Assembly (NCBI RefSeq): GCF_963667045.1
Contig: NZ_OY762934.1
Span: forward strand, 2,682,501 to 2,746,500
DNA: 64,000 nucleotides
Direction of reading: 5' to 3'
Source: an uncultured Cohaesibacter sp.
Lineage (GTDB): Bacteria; Pseudomonadota; Alphaproteobacteria; Rhizobiales; Cohaesibacteraceae
Shown here: one piece after another, positions 29,837 to 38,884 of the stretch
How positions within the stretch are numbered: position 1 is the stretch's first letter
Layout of the letters: each line of letters opens with the position of its first letter
Translations under genes and position numbers: made by a program
The notes under the pieces: model-generated
Seen by the model: only the letters and a program-made list of their open reading frames with translations
Database searches by the model: none
What the model was told of the DNA's origin: nothing

Positions 29837-31006
29837 TCAGACCTTGTCCTTGAGGGAAACCCAGACGCCGCCCTTTGCCGAAGATTCAAGGCTTGCGGTA
29901 ACAAAGGCCAGACCGCTGACACCATCATCGGCATTCGGCACGAGGGCTGCCGCCTCGTTCTTCTCGATGGCATCTGCCGCATCGCGGTAGATGTTGGCAA
30001 AGGCTTCCAGATAGCCTTCCGGATGGGCGGCCGGAATACGGCTGCCAGCCACGGCTGCCGGGGTATTCTCCGCCCCGTTGCGGCGGAGCAGGCGACGCGG
30101 TTCACCAAGCGGGGTGTACCACAGCTCTTCCGGCTTTTCCTGCCACCATTCAAGGCCACCCTTGGCGCCATAGATGCGCAGGGAGAGATTGTTGCCATTG
30201 CCAGCAACCACCTGACTGGCCCAGATCGAGCCGCGGGCGCCATTGGCATAGCGCAGCAGCACGCAGGCATCATCATCAACCTTGCGGCCCGGCACCAGCG
30301 CCGTCAGCTCGGCCAGAATCTCGGTCGGCTCGACGCCTGCCACGAAGGCAGCCAGATTGTAGGCGTGGGTGCCGATGTCACCGATGGCTCCGCCCTGCCC
30401 GGCCTTCTTTGGGTCATTGCGCCAGTTGGCCCCTGCCGCTTCCGGGTCTTCGTCCGGCGCAGCAAGCCAGTCCTGGGCATATTCGACCTGAACCCGGCGC
30501 AACTCGCCAATGGCACCACTGGCAACCATTTCGCGCGCCTGACGCACCATCGGATAGCCGGTGTAGGTGTGGGTCAGAAACAGGGTCTTGCCGGTTTTCC
30601 TGACGGTCTCGGCCAGAATCTTTGCGTCTTCAAGCGACGTGGTCATCGGCTTTTCGCAAATCACGTGAAAGCCAGCCTCCAGAGCGGCCTTGGCCACCGG
30701 GAAATGCAGGAAGTTCGGCGTCACGATGGCGATCACGTCAGGCCGGTCTTGCCGCCCGGCTTCCGCCTTGATCATTTCCTCGTAATTGTCATAGGCACGG
30801 TCCGGCGCAATGCCGATGGCGACGGCAAAGGCCTTGCCGCGTTCGGGATCATTGTCCAGTGCTCCGGCGACCAGCGCGTAGCGGTCGTCAATGCGCGATG
30901 CGATCCGGTGAACCCCGCCAATGAAGGCGGTGACACCGCCCCCCACCATGCCCAGCTTGAGCTTGCGGTGGCTTTTGATTTGCATATTGGTATCGTTGAG
31001 GGCCAT
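29837..31006 (-). CDS. Gfo/Idh/MocA-family oxidoreductase
   Basis: A 389-residue NAD(P)-dependent sugar dehydrogenase or related oxidoreductase. The dinucleotide fold begins KLGMVGGGVTAFIGG, the family catalytic motif is VICEKPMTTS near residue 110, and GAIGDIGTHAYNLAAF near residue 200 holds the conserved Asp and His. The ATG at 31006 (AAAAGGAC upstream) lies four bases after the stop of the epimerase gene, so the long in-frame extension to 31081 is rejected. It is the last gene of the seven-gene LacI/ABC operon. The pairing with an epimerase and a RbsC-type ABC system is common in rhizobia for inositol-like, glucoside or rare-sugar use. Confidence 0.9.
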   Translation of the reverse strand: MALNDTNMQIKSHRKLKLGMVGGGVTAFIGGVHRIASRIDDRYALVAGALDNDPERGKAFAVAIGIAPDRAYDNYEEMIKAEAGRQDRPDVIAIVTPNFLHFPVAKAALEAGFHVICEKPMTTSLEDAKILAETVRKTGKTLFLTHTYTGYPMVRQAREMVASGAIGELRRVQVEYAQDWLAAPDEDPEAAGANWRNDPKKAGQGGAIGDIGTHAYNLAAFVAGVEPTEILAELTALVPGRKVDDDACVLLRYANGARGSIWASQVVAGNGNNLSLRIYGAKGGLEWWQEKPEELWYTPLGEPRRLLRRNGAENTPAAVAGSRIPAAHPEGYLEAFANIYRDAADAIEKNEAAALVPNADDGVSGLAFVTASLESSAKGGVWVSLKDKV

Positions 31007-31010
31007 GGGA

Positions 31011-32069
31011 TCAGTCCTTTTCAAGGCCAAGCAGACGGCGGTTTGTGGCCTGGTCCACCCCGGAGCTGGCAAAGTCGTCAAATGCGTGGTCGGTCACGCG
31101 GATGATGTGATCGGCAATGAAGCTCGCCCCTTCGCGGGCACCGTCCTCAGGATGCTTGAGAGCGCATTCCCATTCCAGAACCGCCCAGCCGGGGAAGTCA
31201 TACTGAGCCATTTTTGAAAAGATGGCCTTGAAGTCGACGGAACCGTCGCCCAGCGAGCGGAAACGGCCCGGACGGTCAACCCACGACTGATAGCCGCCAT
31301 AAACGCCGGAGCGGCCGCTATATTGCAGTTCGGCGTCCTTCACATGGAAGGCCTTGATGCGATCATGATAGATGTCGATGAAGGCCAGATAGTCCAGCGC
31401 CTGCAGCACGAAATGGGACGGATCATAAAGAATGTTGGCGCGGCAGTGGCCGCCCAGCTCCTCAAGGAAACGCTCGAAGGTCACCCCGTCGTGCAGGTCC
31501 TCGCCCGGATGCAGTTCATAGGCGACATCGACGCCGATCTCCTCGTGATAGTCCAGAATCGGCTTCCAGCGTCTGGCCAGTTCGGAAAAGGCTTCTTCCA
31601 CCAGACCACCCGGGCGCTGTGGCCATGGATAAACGTAAGGCCATGCGAGGGCTCCGGAAAAGCTGACCTGGGTCGCAAGACCGAGATTCTTCGAAACGAG
31701 GCCGACCTTCTTGACATGATCAACGGCCCAATCCTGCCGTGCCTTGGGGTTGCCACGCACGGCGGCTGGAGCAAAGGCATCGAACAGCGCGTCATAGGCC
31801 GGATGCACGGCGACCAGCTGCCCCTGAATGTGGGTTGACAGTTCGGTGATCTGCACGCCGATTTCAGCCAGCTTGCCCTTCAGTTCGTCGCAATAGTCGG
31901 TGGATGTGGTGGCCAGATCCAGATCGAACAGATTGTCGCCGGTCGGAATCTGCAAACCCTTGTAACCCAGATCGGCAGCCCAGCGGGCAATGGCGAAAAG
32001 ATCATTGAACGGGGGTTTGTCTCCGACGAACTGGGCCAGAAACAGCCCGGGGCCTTTCAGTGTTTTCAT
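31011..32069 (-). CDS. Sugar phosphate isomerase/epimerase (xylose isomerase-like TIM barrel)
   Basis: A 352-residue protein of the AP endonuclease family 2 fold, a metal-dependent TIM barrel. Metal ligand candidates are in VAYELHPGEDLHDG (Glu, near residue 210), ILYDPSHFVLQ (Asp and His), FHVKDAEL and VLEWECAL (Glu near the end). These are the positions used by inosose, psicose or hydroxypyruvate isomerases. The ATG at 32069 has GGAG nine bases upstream and lies just past the LacI stop; the longer reading is rejected. It works between the ABC importer and the Gfo/Idh enzyme, but the sugar is not known. Confidence 0.88.
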   Translation of the reverse strand: MKTLKGPGLFLAQFVGDKPPFNDLFAIARWAADLGYKGLQIPTGDNLFDLDLATTSTDYCDELKGKLAEIGVQITELSTHIQGQLVAVHPAYDALFDAFAPAAVRGNPKARQDWAVDHVKKVGLVSKNLGLATQVSFSGALAWPYVYPWPQRPGGLVEEAFSELARRWKPILDYHEEIGVDVAYELHPGEDLHDGVTFERFLEELGGHCRANILYDPSHFVLQALDYLAFIDIYHDRIKAFHVKDAELQYSGRSGVYGGYQSWVDRPGRFRSLGDGSVDFKAIFSKMAQYDFPGWAVLEWECALKHPEDGAREGASFIADHIIRVTDHAFDDFASSGVDQATNRRLLGLEKD

Positions 32070-32073
32070 AGGG

Positions 32074-33132
32074 TCAATCTCCTTGTTTCGTCCCCGGTCT
32101 TGCGTCGTCGAAAGGCGCAACCGAATTTCGGGTAATGAGCTCGGTTGAAAATTGCTGATCCTCTAGCACTTCATTCAGGGCCAGCGGGTCTGCGGCCTGA
32201 GAGGAAAGCTTGCGAATCATCATCGCCATGGCAGCGCGCCCGATTTCGCGCCGAGGCTGATGAACCGTTGTCAGGGGTGGGTAGAAGATGGAGGCAATCA
32301 GCGTGTCATCGAAGCCGACGAGGGATACGTCTTCCGGAATCGAAAGCCCTCTTTCTCTCAGGGCACTGGCGGCACCAATGGCCATCTGGTCACTGGACGC
32401 AAAGATGGCACTGAACTGCACTCCATCTGCCAGCAGACGGGCGGTCTGGTCATAGCCTGCGTTGAGGCTGAAGTCTCCCGGCATGACCAGGCTTTCGTCC
32501 ACGGGCAGCCCAGCCTTTTGCAGAGCCTGCCGATAGCCTTGCAGACGGGCCTTGCCCAGATATTCGTTGAGCGGGCCGGTCAGATGCACGATGCGCTTGT
32601 GCCCCTTGGCAATCAGATGGGCAACGGCCCCTTCGGCGGCGGCCACATTGTCCACCCGCACGGTCGGGGCCTTGAGACCATCGATTTCCTCAAGGGCCAC
32701 GACAATCGGCGGCAACCGGTCCGTCTGTTCAAGCAGCTTTTGCGGAAAGCTGCCGATCATCAGGATGAGGCCATCGGCATGGCACTCGCGAACTGCCTCG
32801 ATATAGTGGGTGATGCGTTCGTCATCTTCACGCGCATCGCCCATCAGCACCTTGTAGCCAGCCGCAAACGCCGCCTCTTCAACCCCCTTGTAGATATCAA
32901 GATAGAATGGGTTGGAGATATCGCGTACCAGAAGAATGACGGTATTGCTCTTGCGTGAGCGGAACATGCTCGCCTGGCGATTGGGAACAAAACCGGTCTT
33001 CTCTACCGCATCCATCACCTTCTGGAAGGTCGCCTCACGCACCTTGTCCGGCTGGGCAAGGGCGCGGGAAACCGTGGCCGTGGAAACGCCTGCGGCCTTG
33101 GCAACATCGCGGATATTGGGCTGGTCAACCAT
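32074..33132 (-). CDS. LacI-family regulator of the ABC sugar operon
   Basis: A 352-residue repressor. The DNA-binding helix-turn-helix is NIRDVAKAAGVSTATVSRAL at residues 6-25, with a hinge helix ending near residue 60, and the rest is a periplasmic-binding-like sugar domain (VILLVRDISNPFYLDIYKG onward). It is inside the operon, six bases after a permease and four before the epimerase gene. Two identical 20-base palindromes upstream of the first gene of the operon (37760-37779 and 37826-37845) are the obvious targets, making this an autoregulated unit. The inducer is probably the imported sugar. Confidence 0.95.
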   Translation of the reverse strand: MVDQPNIRDVAKAAGVSTATVSRALAQPDKVREATFQKVMDAVEKTGFVPNRQASMFRSRKSNTVILLVRDISNPFYLDIYKGVEEAAFAAGYKVLMGDAREDDERITHYIEAVRECHADGLILMIGSFPQKLLEQTDRLPPIVVALEEIDGLKAPTVRVDNVAAAEGAVAHLIAKGHKRIVHLTGPLNEYLGKARLQGYRQALQKAGLPVDESLVMPGDFSLNAGYDQTARLLADGVQFSAIFASSDQMAIGAASALRERGLSIPEDVSLVGFDDTLIASIFYPPLTTVHQPRREIGRAAMAMMIRKLSSQAADPLALNEVLEDQQFSTELITRNSVAPFDDARPGTKQGD

Positions 33133-33137
33133 GGTGA

Positions 33138-34133
33138 TTAGATCCGTGCACTTTTCTGACGTCCGTAGAACATGAGCAGCAGAAGCAGGGTGCCGCCGAA
33201 GATCAGCTGACGGCCCCAGAATTCCAGATGCAGCGTGGTCAGAACGCTCTGCAGCAGAATCAAGGCAATTGCCCCCGCAACCGTTCCAATATAACCACCA
33301 GATCCACCGGCAAGGGAAGTGCCGCCTATGACAACCGCGATAATAGACGGCAACATATACTGGTCCCCTACACTAATGAATGAGTTGCCTGTGTAACCGA
33401 TAACAAAAACCCCGGTCAGACCGGCAAGCGCACCAGAAAGGCCAAACACGATGGTGCGGATGGCCTTGACCGGCAACCCGACCAGACGGGCGGCCTGCGG
33501 GTTGGCCCCGACAGCATAGATGGACAGGCCGAACGCCGTGGCGCGCAGCATGAAGACCATGCCGATGATCAGCACCAGCCAGATGAACAGGATGCCCGGA
33601 ATGCCGAAAACAACCGGCTGGTTGATGAAGTTCATCAGGGCCGGAGCAGCGTTGCCCGACGGAATGCCGCGCGAGAAGACCACAAGTCCGCCCTGAATGA
33701 CCGAGGTCATGCCAAGGGTCATGACAAGGGGTGGAATGCGGATCAGGTTGACGCCCAGTCCGTTGACCATGCCGATAAGGAAGGTGACACCGCTGGCGAC
33801 GATGACCGCCGGAATGATGCCGCCGTTGCTGCCGTCCATGACGTTGCCAGCGATGACCGCGCCAAGCGAGATCATGGCGCCGACCGACAGATCGATGCCT
33901 TCGCCACCGGCCAGCACCACCAGATTCTGACCCGCTGCGGCAAAGCCCAAGAGGGCCGCAACCGTCAGCAGCTTGATGATCTGATCCCCACGGGCAAAGC
34001 CGGGAGAGACCGCTTCGCCGATGCCCAGCAGAATGATGATGGCGAACAGGGCCAACACCACGGGTTCGCGCAGAATGGCGGCAAGACGCAGGCGAGCACC
34101 TTCAGAGGTCATGTTGCTTGAAGCTTCGGACAT
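33138..34133 (-). CDS. Sugar ABC transporter permease (RbsC family)
   Basis: A 331-residue inner-membrane permease with about ten hydrophobic segments. The coupling-loop motif is LAGGEGIDLSVGAMISLG near residue 75, and MLPSIIAVVIGGTSLAGGSG lies near residue 260. The ATG at 34133 follows GGGAGG and almost touches the stop codon of the upstream permease (34135-34137), so a longer in-frame start is rejected. It pairs with the next upstream permease as a heterodimer, as in the Ytf system, rather than the homodimer of RbsC. Confidence 0.92.
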   Translation of the reverse strand: MSEASSNMTSEGARLRLAAILREPVVLALFAIIILLGIGEAVSPGFARGDQIIKLLTVAALLGFAAAGQNLVVLAGGEGIDLSVGAMISLGAVIAGNVMDGSNGGIIPAVIVASGVTFLIGMVNGLGVNLIRIPPLVMTLGMTSVIQGGLVVFSRGIPSGNAAPALMNFINQPVVFGIPGILFIWLVLIIGMVFMLRATAFGLSIYAVGANPQAARLVGLPVKAIRTIVFGLSGALAGLTGVFVIGYTGNSFISVGDQYMLPSIIAVVIGGTSLAGGSGGYIGTVAGAIALILLQSVLTTLHLEFWGRQLIFGGTLLLLLMFYGRQKSARI

Positions 34134-34134
34134 T

Positions 34135-35112
34135 TCATTCTCCTCCCTTGCGCGCCACGAGAACGCCACCAGCCAGCGCGGCCAAGACGATCAGGCCCTG
34201 CACCAGCGTCTGATATTCGAAAGGCAGTCCGGCAAAGAAGATCACGTTGCCGATCATGCCAAGCAGCAAAGCCCCAAAGATGGAGCCAACGGCTCCGCCG
34301 ACGCCACCCGACAGCATGGTGCCGCCCAGAACCACGGCCGAGATCGAGCCCATGGCCAGACTCTGACCGAGCAGCGGGTCGCCACTGGCCGTCTCACCCG
34401 TCAGACAGAGGGCGGCAAAGCCGGAAAAGAGGCCACAAAGGACGAAGGACAAAAGACGGATGAAGCTCATGTCGATGCCGCTCTGGAACGCCCCGGCGCG
34501 GTTGCCTCCGACAGCCTTCAAATGGCTTTCAAACGGACGACGCTTCATGATGAACACAAAGACGAAGCCAGCCAACAGAACCCAGAGTACCGTCGGCATG
34601 CCCAGAATGGTGCCGCCATAGGTCATCCAGTAGACATCGGGCACGGCAAGACCCGCCTGCGGCAGGATCCACAGGGCCAGAGCCGAGAAGATGATGCCGG
34701 TACCGAAGGTGGCGACCATCGGCTGCAGACGCAGGTAGCTGATCAGCAGGCCGTTGAAGACGCCACACAGCACCGCCACGACCAGCCCGGCCAACAGGCC
34801 GATGGGCACGCTGGCGCTGTCGCCACCAGTCATGGCAATCACGCTCACCGTGACCACGTTGACCAGCGCCGCAATGGAGCCGACGGACAGATCGATGTCT
34901 CCGCCCATGATAACGAAGGTCTGGCCGATCGCCACCAGAATGAGCGGCAGGAAGGTGGTCAGGTTGGAATGCAGCACCATGCCGTCAAAGAAGGAAGGCT
35001 GCAGATACCAGTTGATGAGGATCAGAACCACAAGAAAGCCAAAGGCTACGAACCAGGCAGGCTTCTTGAGCGAGCCCGAGGCCGGTTTGGCTGCGGAAAG
35101 GGTGTTTTTCAT
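34135..35112 (-). CDS. Sugar ABC transporter permease (RbsC family)
   Basis: The second membrane subunit of the LacI-controlled importer, 325 residues. The coupling motif IMGGDIDLSVGSIAALV is near residue 70 and SAVVLGGTMLSGGVGG near residue 250. The start shares the last base of the ATPase stop codon (TGATG), giving tight translational coupling, with GGAG inside the ATPase gene as ribosome-binding site. The longer in-frame reading into the ATPase gene is discarded. Confidence 0.92.
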   Translation of the reverse strand: MKNTLSAAKPASGSLKKPAWFVAFGFLVVLILINWYLQPSFFDGMVLHSNLTTFLPLILVAIGQTFVIMGGDIDLSVGSIAALVNVVTVSVIAMTGGDSASVPIGLLAGLVVAVLCGVFNGLLISYLRLQPMVATFGTGIIFSALALWILPQAGLAVPDVYWMTYGGTILGMPTVLWVLLAGFVFVFIMKRRPFESHLKAVGGNRAGAFQSGIDMSFIRLLSFVLCGLFSGFAALCLTGETASGDPLLGQSLAMGSISAVVLGGTMLSGGVGGAVGSIFGALLLGMIGNVIFFAGLPFEYQTLVQGLIVLAALAGGVLVARKGGE

Positions 35113-36608
35113 CAGGCCTCTCCATAGGCTGCGCGGGTCAGATGGAAACTGTCCATCTCGGCGCCGGAAAGTTCGGTGACAATTGCCCCGTCGTTGAACA
35201 CGGCAATTCGGTCGCAATTGTCGAGCAGTTCGGATTCCTCGCTGGAATAGAGCAGAACGGCAACGCCGGAATCGGCCAGCCCGCGAATGAGGGCGAACAG
35301 GTCGGCCTTGGCCGCAAGGTCGATGCCCTTGGTCGGGTCATCGAGCAGGATCAGCTGCGGATTGGTGGCCAGCCAGCGGGCAATGAAGATCTTCTGCTGG
35401 TTGCCGCCCGAAAGGGTGCCGATGGCATCGGTCAGGCGGGCATATTTGGTCTTGAAGGCGGAGGCAACCTCGGCCAGTTGCGGCTGCAACTCCTTGGCAC
35501 GCACCAGCTTGCGGCGCTCGCTGACCAGAATGGCAGCCGCCAGGTTTTCAAAGATCGAGCGCCCGGGAAGCGCTGCGTCCGGGCCACGGTCACCGGAGAC
35601 ATAGGCGATCTTGCGATGCACGGCGTCGGCCGGTTTGCGAATGGACACAGGCTCGTTGTTCAACAGCACCTCACCCGATGAGATCGGCAGGGCACCGAAC
35701 AGACTGCGCAACAGGGTCGATTGCCCCTGTCCCTGCAGACCACCAAGACCGACGATCTCGCCGGGCGCCACGCAGAGGGAGACATTGTCAAGCTGAGCAC
35801 TGCCAACCGCCTCGAGCTTGAGCAGGGGCGCCTTGCCCTCCTCATACCGGAGCTGTCGTTTGGGGGCTTTCTTCACATCCCCTACCATCATGTGCACGAC
35901 GTCTTCTGGTGTGGTGTCGGCAATGGCGGTTTCGGCGACGACAGCACCGTTTCGCATGATGGTCGCGTGGTCGCAGATCTCGAACACTTCATCAAGGCGA
36001 TGAGAAATGAAAATGGTGGAGACGCCTTCCTCGCGCTTCTTGCGCAGAATATCAAAGAAGACCTTCACCTGTCGGCCATCAAGCGCAGCGGTTGCCTCGT
36101 CCATGATGACGATGCGCGGCTCCTTGGCATAGACTTTCAGGATTTCCACGATCTGGCGTTGACCGGGCGTCAGGTCTGCCACCAATGCATCGGGGCGGAT
36201 GTCGTCGCCAACCGCATCCTTGAACATCGCCAGCAGCTCGAGCGTCTCGGCCCGCATCCTGTCGCGGTCGATGAAGCCCAGACCATTGCGCGGTTCGCGC
36301 CTCAGAAAGATGTTGGCTTCAACGGACATTTTCGGGATGAGGCTCAATTCCTGATAGAACAGGGCAATTCCCATCTGTTCTGCATCGCGCGGGCTGTGGA
36401 AGGACACTTCCTTGCCGTCGATGAGCACCGTCCCGGAGGTGGGCGCATAGGCCCCGGCGACAATCTTGGACAGGGTGCTCTTGCCGCATCCATTGGCACC
36501 AAGCAGTGCGTGGATTTCCCCACGGCCAACAGTCAGGCGACCATCGGTCAGCGCATGAACCTTGTCGAACCGCTTGGTGAGATCGCGCACCGTAATTGCT
36601 GGAGACAT
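35112..36608 (-). CDS. Sugar ABC transporter ATP-binding protein (RbsA family)
   Basis: A 498-residue double ATPase. The first cassette has Walker A LLGANGCGKSTLSKIV near residue 40 and a signature region LTPGQRQIVEILK; the second has the usual weak Walker A GLQGQGQSTLLRS and a full signature LSGGNQQKIFIARWL with Walker B LILLDDPTKGIDL. The start at 36608 has GAGGA five bases upstream. It follows the binding-protein gene by 102 bases containing a perfect hairpin. Confidence 0.93.
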   Translation of the reverse strand: MSPAITVRDLTKRFDKVHALTDGRLTVGRGEIHALLGANGCGKSTLSKIVAGAYAPTSGTVLIDGKEVSFHSPRDAEQMGIALFYQELSLIPKMSVEANIFLRREPRNGLGFIDRDRMRAETLELLAMFKDAVGDDIRPDALVADLTPGQRQIVEILKVYAKEPRIVIMDEATAALDGRQVKVFFDILRKKREEGVSTIFISHRLDEVFEICDHATIMRNGAVVAETAIADTTPEDVVHMMVGDVKKAPKRQLRYEEGKAPLLKLEAVGSAQLDNVSLCVAPGEIVGLGGLQGQGQSTLLRSLFGALPISSGEVLLNNEPVSIRKPADAVHRKIAYVSGDRGPDAALPGRSIFENLAAAILVSERRKLVRAKELQPQLAEVASAFKTKYARLTDAIGTLSGGNQQKIFIARWLATNPQLILLDDPTKGIDLAAKADLFALIRGLADSGVAVLLYSSEESELLDNCDRIAVFNDGAIVTELSGAEMDSFHLTRAAYGEA

Positions 36609-36645
36609 GACAATCCTCGGATTTTGCAAAGTCTGGACACCCGCT

Positions 36646-36662
36646 CGCGATCAAGAATCGCG
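36646..36662 (-). other. Intercistronic stem-loop after the sugar-binding protein gene
   Basis: CGCGAT-CAAGA-ATCGCG is a perfect 6-bp stem between the binding-protein and ATPase genes, with no T-run. It is in the same place as the ytfQ-ytfR and livK-livH hairpins and may set the excess of binding protein. Confidence 0.5.
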
Positions 36663-36710
36663 GAACCTTGAAATCCCTAGATGATGGGAGCAAGCGGGCG
36701 CCTGGTTCAT

Positions 36711-37736
36711 TTATTTGAAGAATGCTTCGGCTTCTTCCGGCGTCACAACGGCGCTCACAGACCAGTAGCCGGGCTTGTCTTTGGCTTCGGCGAGCTTTTC
36801 ATCAAGGTTTGAGTTGTCGATGAACGGGATCGGAATATAGATCGCGTTGCCATAGACACCTGAAAAGATGCCATCCTTGAATTCCTTGCCCTGCAGCTTC
36901 AACACAGCGACATTGAGTGCGGAGGCCATCACGCCGGGAGGGTTGACAGAAGCAGCAGAGTTCAGCCCCTGTTCCTTCCATGTCACCATGAAGTCCTTGC
37001 GGATTTCGCCGGTTGCAGCAATGCTGTCAGCCTTGTTGGCAGCCATGATGGAGCGCCATGCACCGGCAGCCATACCATCCTGTACCCATACGCCCTGAAT
37101 GTCAGGATAGGTTGCGAGCAGGTTCTGCATGGCCTGCTGGCCCTGAGCCTGATCCCAGTTGGCGTTGGCTTCGTTCAACACCTTGATGTCGGGATGAGCG
37201 GCGAAAGCTTCCTTGTAGCCTGCAACGCGCATTTCGTTGGCCGGGTTGCCTGCCACACCGTTGATGGTGACTACGTTGCCCTTGCCTTTGAGGGTTTCAG
37301 CCAGCCATTTGGCAGACTGGAAGGCCCACTGCTTTTGGTCGATGCCGACATAGATGGCATCCTTGGAAGAAACCTCGGCATCCGTTGCGATTACGGTGAT
37401 GCCACGTGCCTTGGCCTGGGCGAACACAGGGTTGAACGCAGACGGGCTGTTCGGGTTGATGATGATTGCATCAACGCCCTGGTTTATAAAGTTGCGCACC
37501 TGGCCGACCTGACCCTGTGCATCCACGTTGCCACTCTGGACAACGACTTCAACGTCTACACCCTTGGCTTTCCATGCCTCGGCTGCGGCCTGTGCCTCTT
37601 CAATCATCTGGGTGCGCCATTCGCTGCCAACCCAGCCATTGGACAGTCCGATCTTGAAGCTTTCTGCATTCGCTACGGACGCAGAGACCCCTGCCGCAAC
37701 CAGCATGGTTGCAGCCAAAAACCATTTCTTCATCAT
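36711..37736 (-). CDS. Periplasmic sugar-binding protein (RbsB-type)
   Basis: The receptor of the LacI-controlled ABC importer, 341 residues. The signal peptide is MMKKWFLAATMLVAAG with cleavage after SVANA. The mature protein has the type I periplasmic-binding fold of the Peripla_BP_4 group: KIGLSNGWVGSEWRTQMIEE, FINQGVDAIIINPNSPSAFN, and TINGVAGNPANEMRVAGYK. The ATG at 37736 follows GGAGGAAATCGAT; a longer in-frame start would include the operators. It is the first gene of the operon. The ligand cannot be read from sequence. Confidence 0.92.
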   Translation of the reverse strand: MMKKWFLAATMLVAAGVSASVANAESFKIGLSNGWVGSEWRTQMIEEAQAAAEAWKAKGVDVEVVVQSGNVDAQGQVGQVRNFINQGVDAIIINPNSPSAFNPVFAQAKARGITVIATDAEVSSKDAIYVGIDQKQWAFQSAKWLAETLKGKGNVVTINGVAGNPANEMRVAGYKEAFAAHPDIKVLNEANANWDQAQGQQAMQNLLATYPDIQGVWVQDGMAAGAWRSIMAANKADSIAATGEIRKDFMVTWKEQGLNSAASVNPPGVMASALNVAVLKLQGKEFKDGIFSGVYGNAIYIPIPFIDNSNLDEKLAEAKDKPGYWSVSAVVTPEEAEAFFK

Positions 37737-37759
37737 ATCGATTTCCTCCAACCAAACAA

Positions 37760-37779
37760 AAATGTAACCGATTACATTT
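37760..37779. promoter_or_regulatory. LacI-type operator, proximal copy
   Basis: The palindrome AAATGTAACCGATTACATTT has a central CG and A/T-rich arms, the classic LacI-family operator form. It is 24 bases upstream of the binding-protein start. Confidence 0.85.
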
Positions 37780-37825
37780 TTGTTTCCATTTCCAGGGCAC
37801 ACAGGCCGTGGTTGAAATACATCAA

Positions 37826-37845
37826 TAATGTAATCGGTTACATTT
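37826..37845. promoter_or_regulatory. LacI-type operator, distal copy
   Basis: ATGTAATCGGTTACAT (37828-37843) is the exact reverse complement of the core of the proximal operator, with centres 66 bases apart. Two such sites allow looping or two-dimer repression by the LacI protein encoded in the operon. Confidence 0.85.
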
Positions 37846-37963
37846 GTCAATATCCCTAAAATTGATCGTTTTGAGGAAAAATGACCGTAATTTCAATCCC
37901 ATCCCCCTTTCGGGCGAAAAACCGGACCTAAGCAAGCCGCACCCCGGAACCGAGATGGAGGCC

Positions 37964-38647
37964 TCAGGATAAGCTCTCGATTTCCTTGTGGTAGAGACGA
38001 AGCGCCTGCATGTGGAAGGACGCCTGTTCCGGGGCGAGCTGATAGTTCTTGCCCACCGGGCAGGCACGACGGGCAAGGCAGCCGTTTGTCATGCAGTCCT
38101 CCGAATCCGGACCCGCAAGATGGCCGGCGCAGAGCTTGATTTCCAGCCCCTTGGCAGAAAAGGCGCCAACAGGACAAGCCCCAAGACACGGCATGTCAAC
38201 GCAGCTTTTGCAGGGATGGAGCGTCTTTTCATGTTCGGGCAATTCCAGACGCTCTGCGAACAGAAGCGCTCCGCGAGTGGCGTGCCAGAGGCCATAGACG
38301 GGATGGATCTCGATGCGCAGGGGCGACTTGAAGCAGGTCCCGGTCCGCTTGTCCCAGCGCTGGAAGGGATAATAGGGCCGATCGAACGGAAAGACCGGAT
38401 GCGCGCCGAATTGTCTGGCGATGACCTTCAGCCTGCGCTCGGTCCACTCATCCAGCGGGTCAGGGCAGTCGGCCCGCTCCTTCTGAAATTCCCGCCACAT
38501 GCGCGGGCCAACGCTGCCAACGACAAGCACAGTGGCTACCGCCTGCCCATCGGGCAACAGGGGGACATCATCAGCCGCCTCGGGATAAAAACCCCCACGC
38601 AGAAAAAAGCCGCACTGCTCCAGTGCATTTTCAAGCGCTGATTTCAT
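37964..38647 (-). CDS. Ferredoxin-like 4Fe-4S protein of unknown role
   Basis: A 227-residue cytoplasmic protein. The N-terminal part resembles the early segment of QueG-like reductases (LPDGQAVATVLVVGSVGPRM), and residues 135-205 hold a ferredoxin-type cluster region: PCKSCVDMPCLGACP (Cys-x2-Cys-x4-Cys-x3-Cys) followed by further cysteines in KLCAGHLAG, EDCMTNGCLARRACP. This fits one or two 4Fe-4S clusters. It lacks the catalytic half of epoxyqueuosine reductase. It is alone, reading toward the ABC operon from which it is separated by the operators. Its partner and substrate are unknown to me. Confidence 0.7.
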   Translation of the reverse strand: MKSALENALEQCGFFLRGGFYPEAADDVPLLPDGQAVATVLVVGSVGPRMWREFQKERADCPDPLDEWTERRLKVIARQFGAHPVFPFDRPYYPFQRWDKRTGTCFKSPLRIEIHPVYGLWHATRGALLFAERLELPEHEKTLHPCKSCVDMPCLGACPVGAFSAKGLEIKLCAGHLAGPDSEDCMTNGCLARRACPVGKNYQLAPEQASFHMQALRLYHKEIESLS

Positions 38648-38884
38648 TTTCTTCTCCGTGGTCCTGATTGGCGCTGAAACAAACCCGGCGCCATGCCTTG
38701 TTCATTCCGCCGATGCCTTTGGCGCCGCTACCCTAATCCCCACTGTCGTTGGATGGCAAGACGCAACCATAGGAAAGCCACCATGATGGACCCATGCGGT
38801 GTTCTCTTTTGACCCATTGATCGATCTTGATCGATTGGAATTTTCCCATATGCTCGTCATTCGGGATAAGATGAGGACAGTTCG
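38648..38884. promoter_or_regulatory. Intergenic region with a 9-bp direct repeat upstream of the aldo/keto reductase
   Basis: This 237-base divergent region has no gene. TTGATCGAT occurs twice (38817-38825 and 38827-38835), exactly 10 bases apart, one helical turn, and 50 bases ahead of the reductase start. It is a candidate binding site. A TAAGAT -10-like box follows near 38867. Confidence 0.4.

Noticed and set aside
29678-31105. 475-codon plus-strand frame opposite the Gfo/Idh gene
   Set aside because: It runs through two terminator hairpins and then antisense to a clear oxidoreductase gene.
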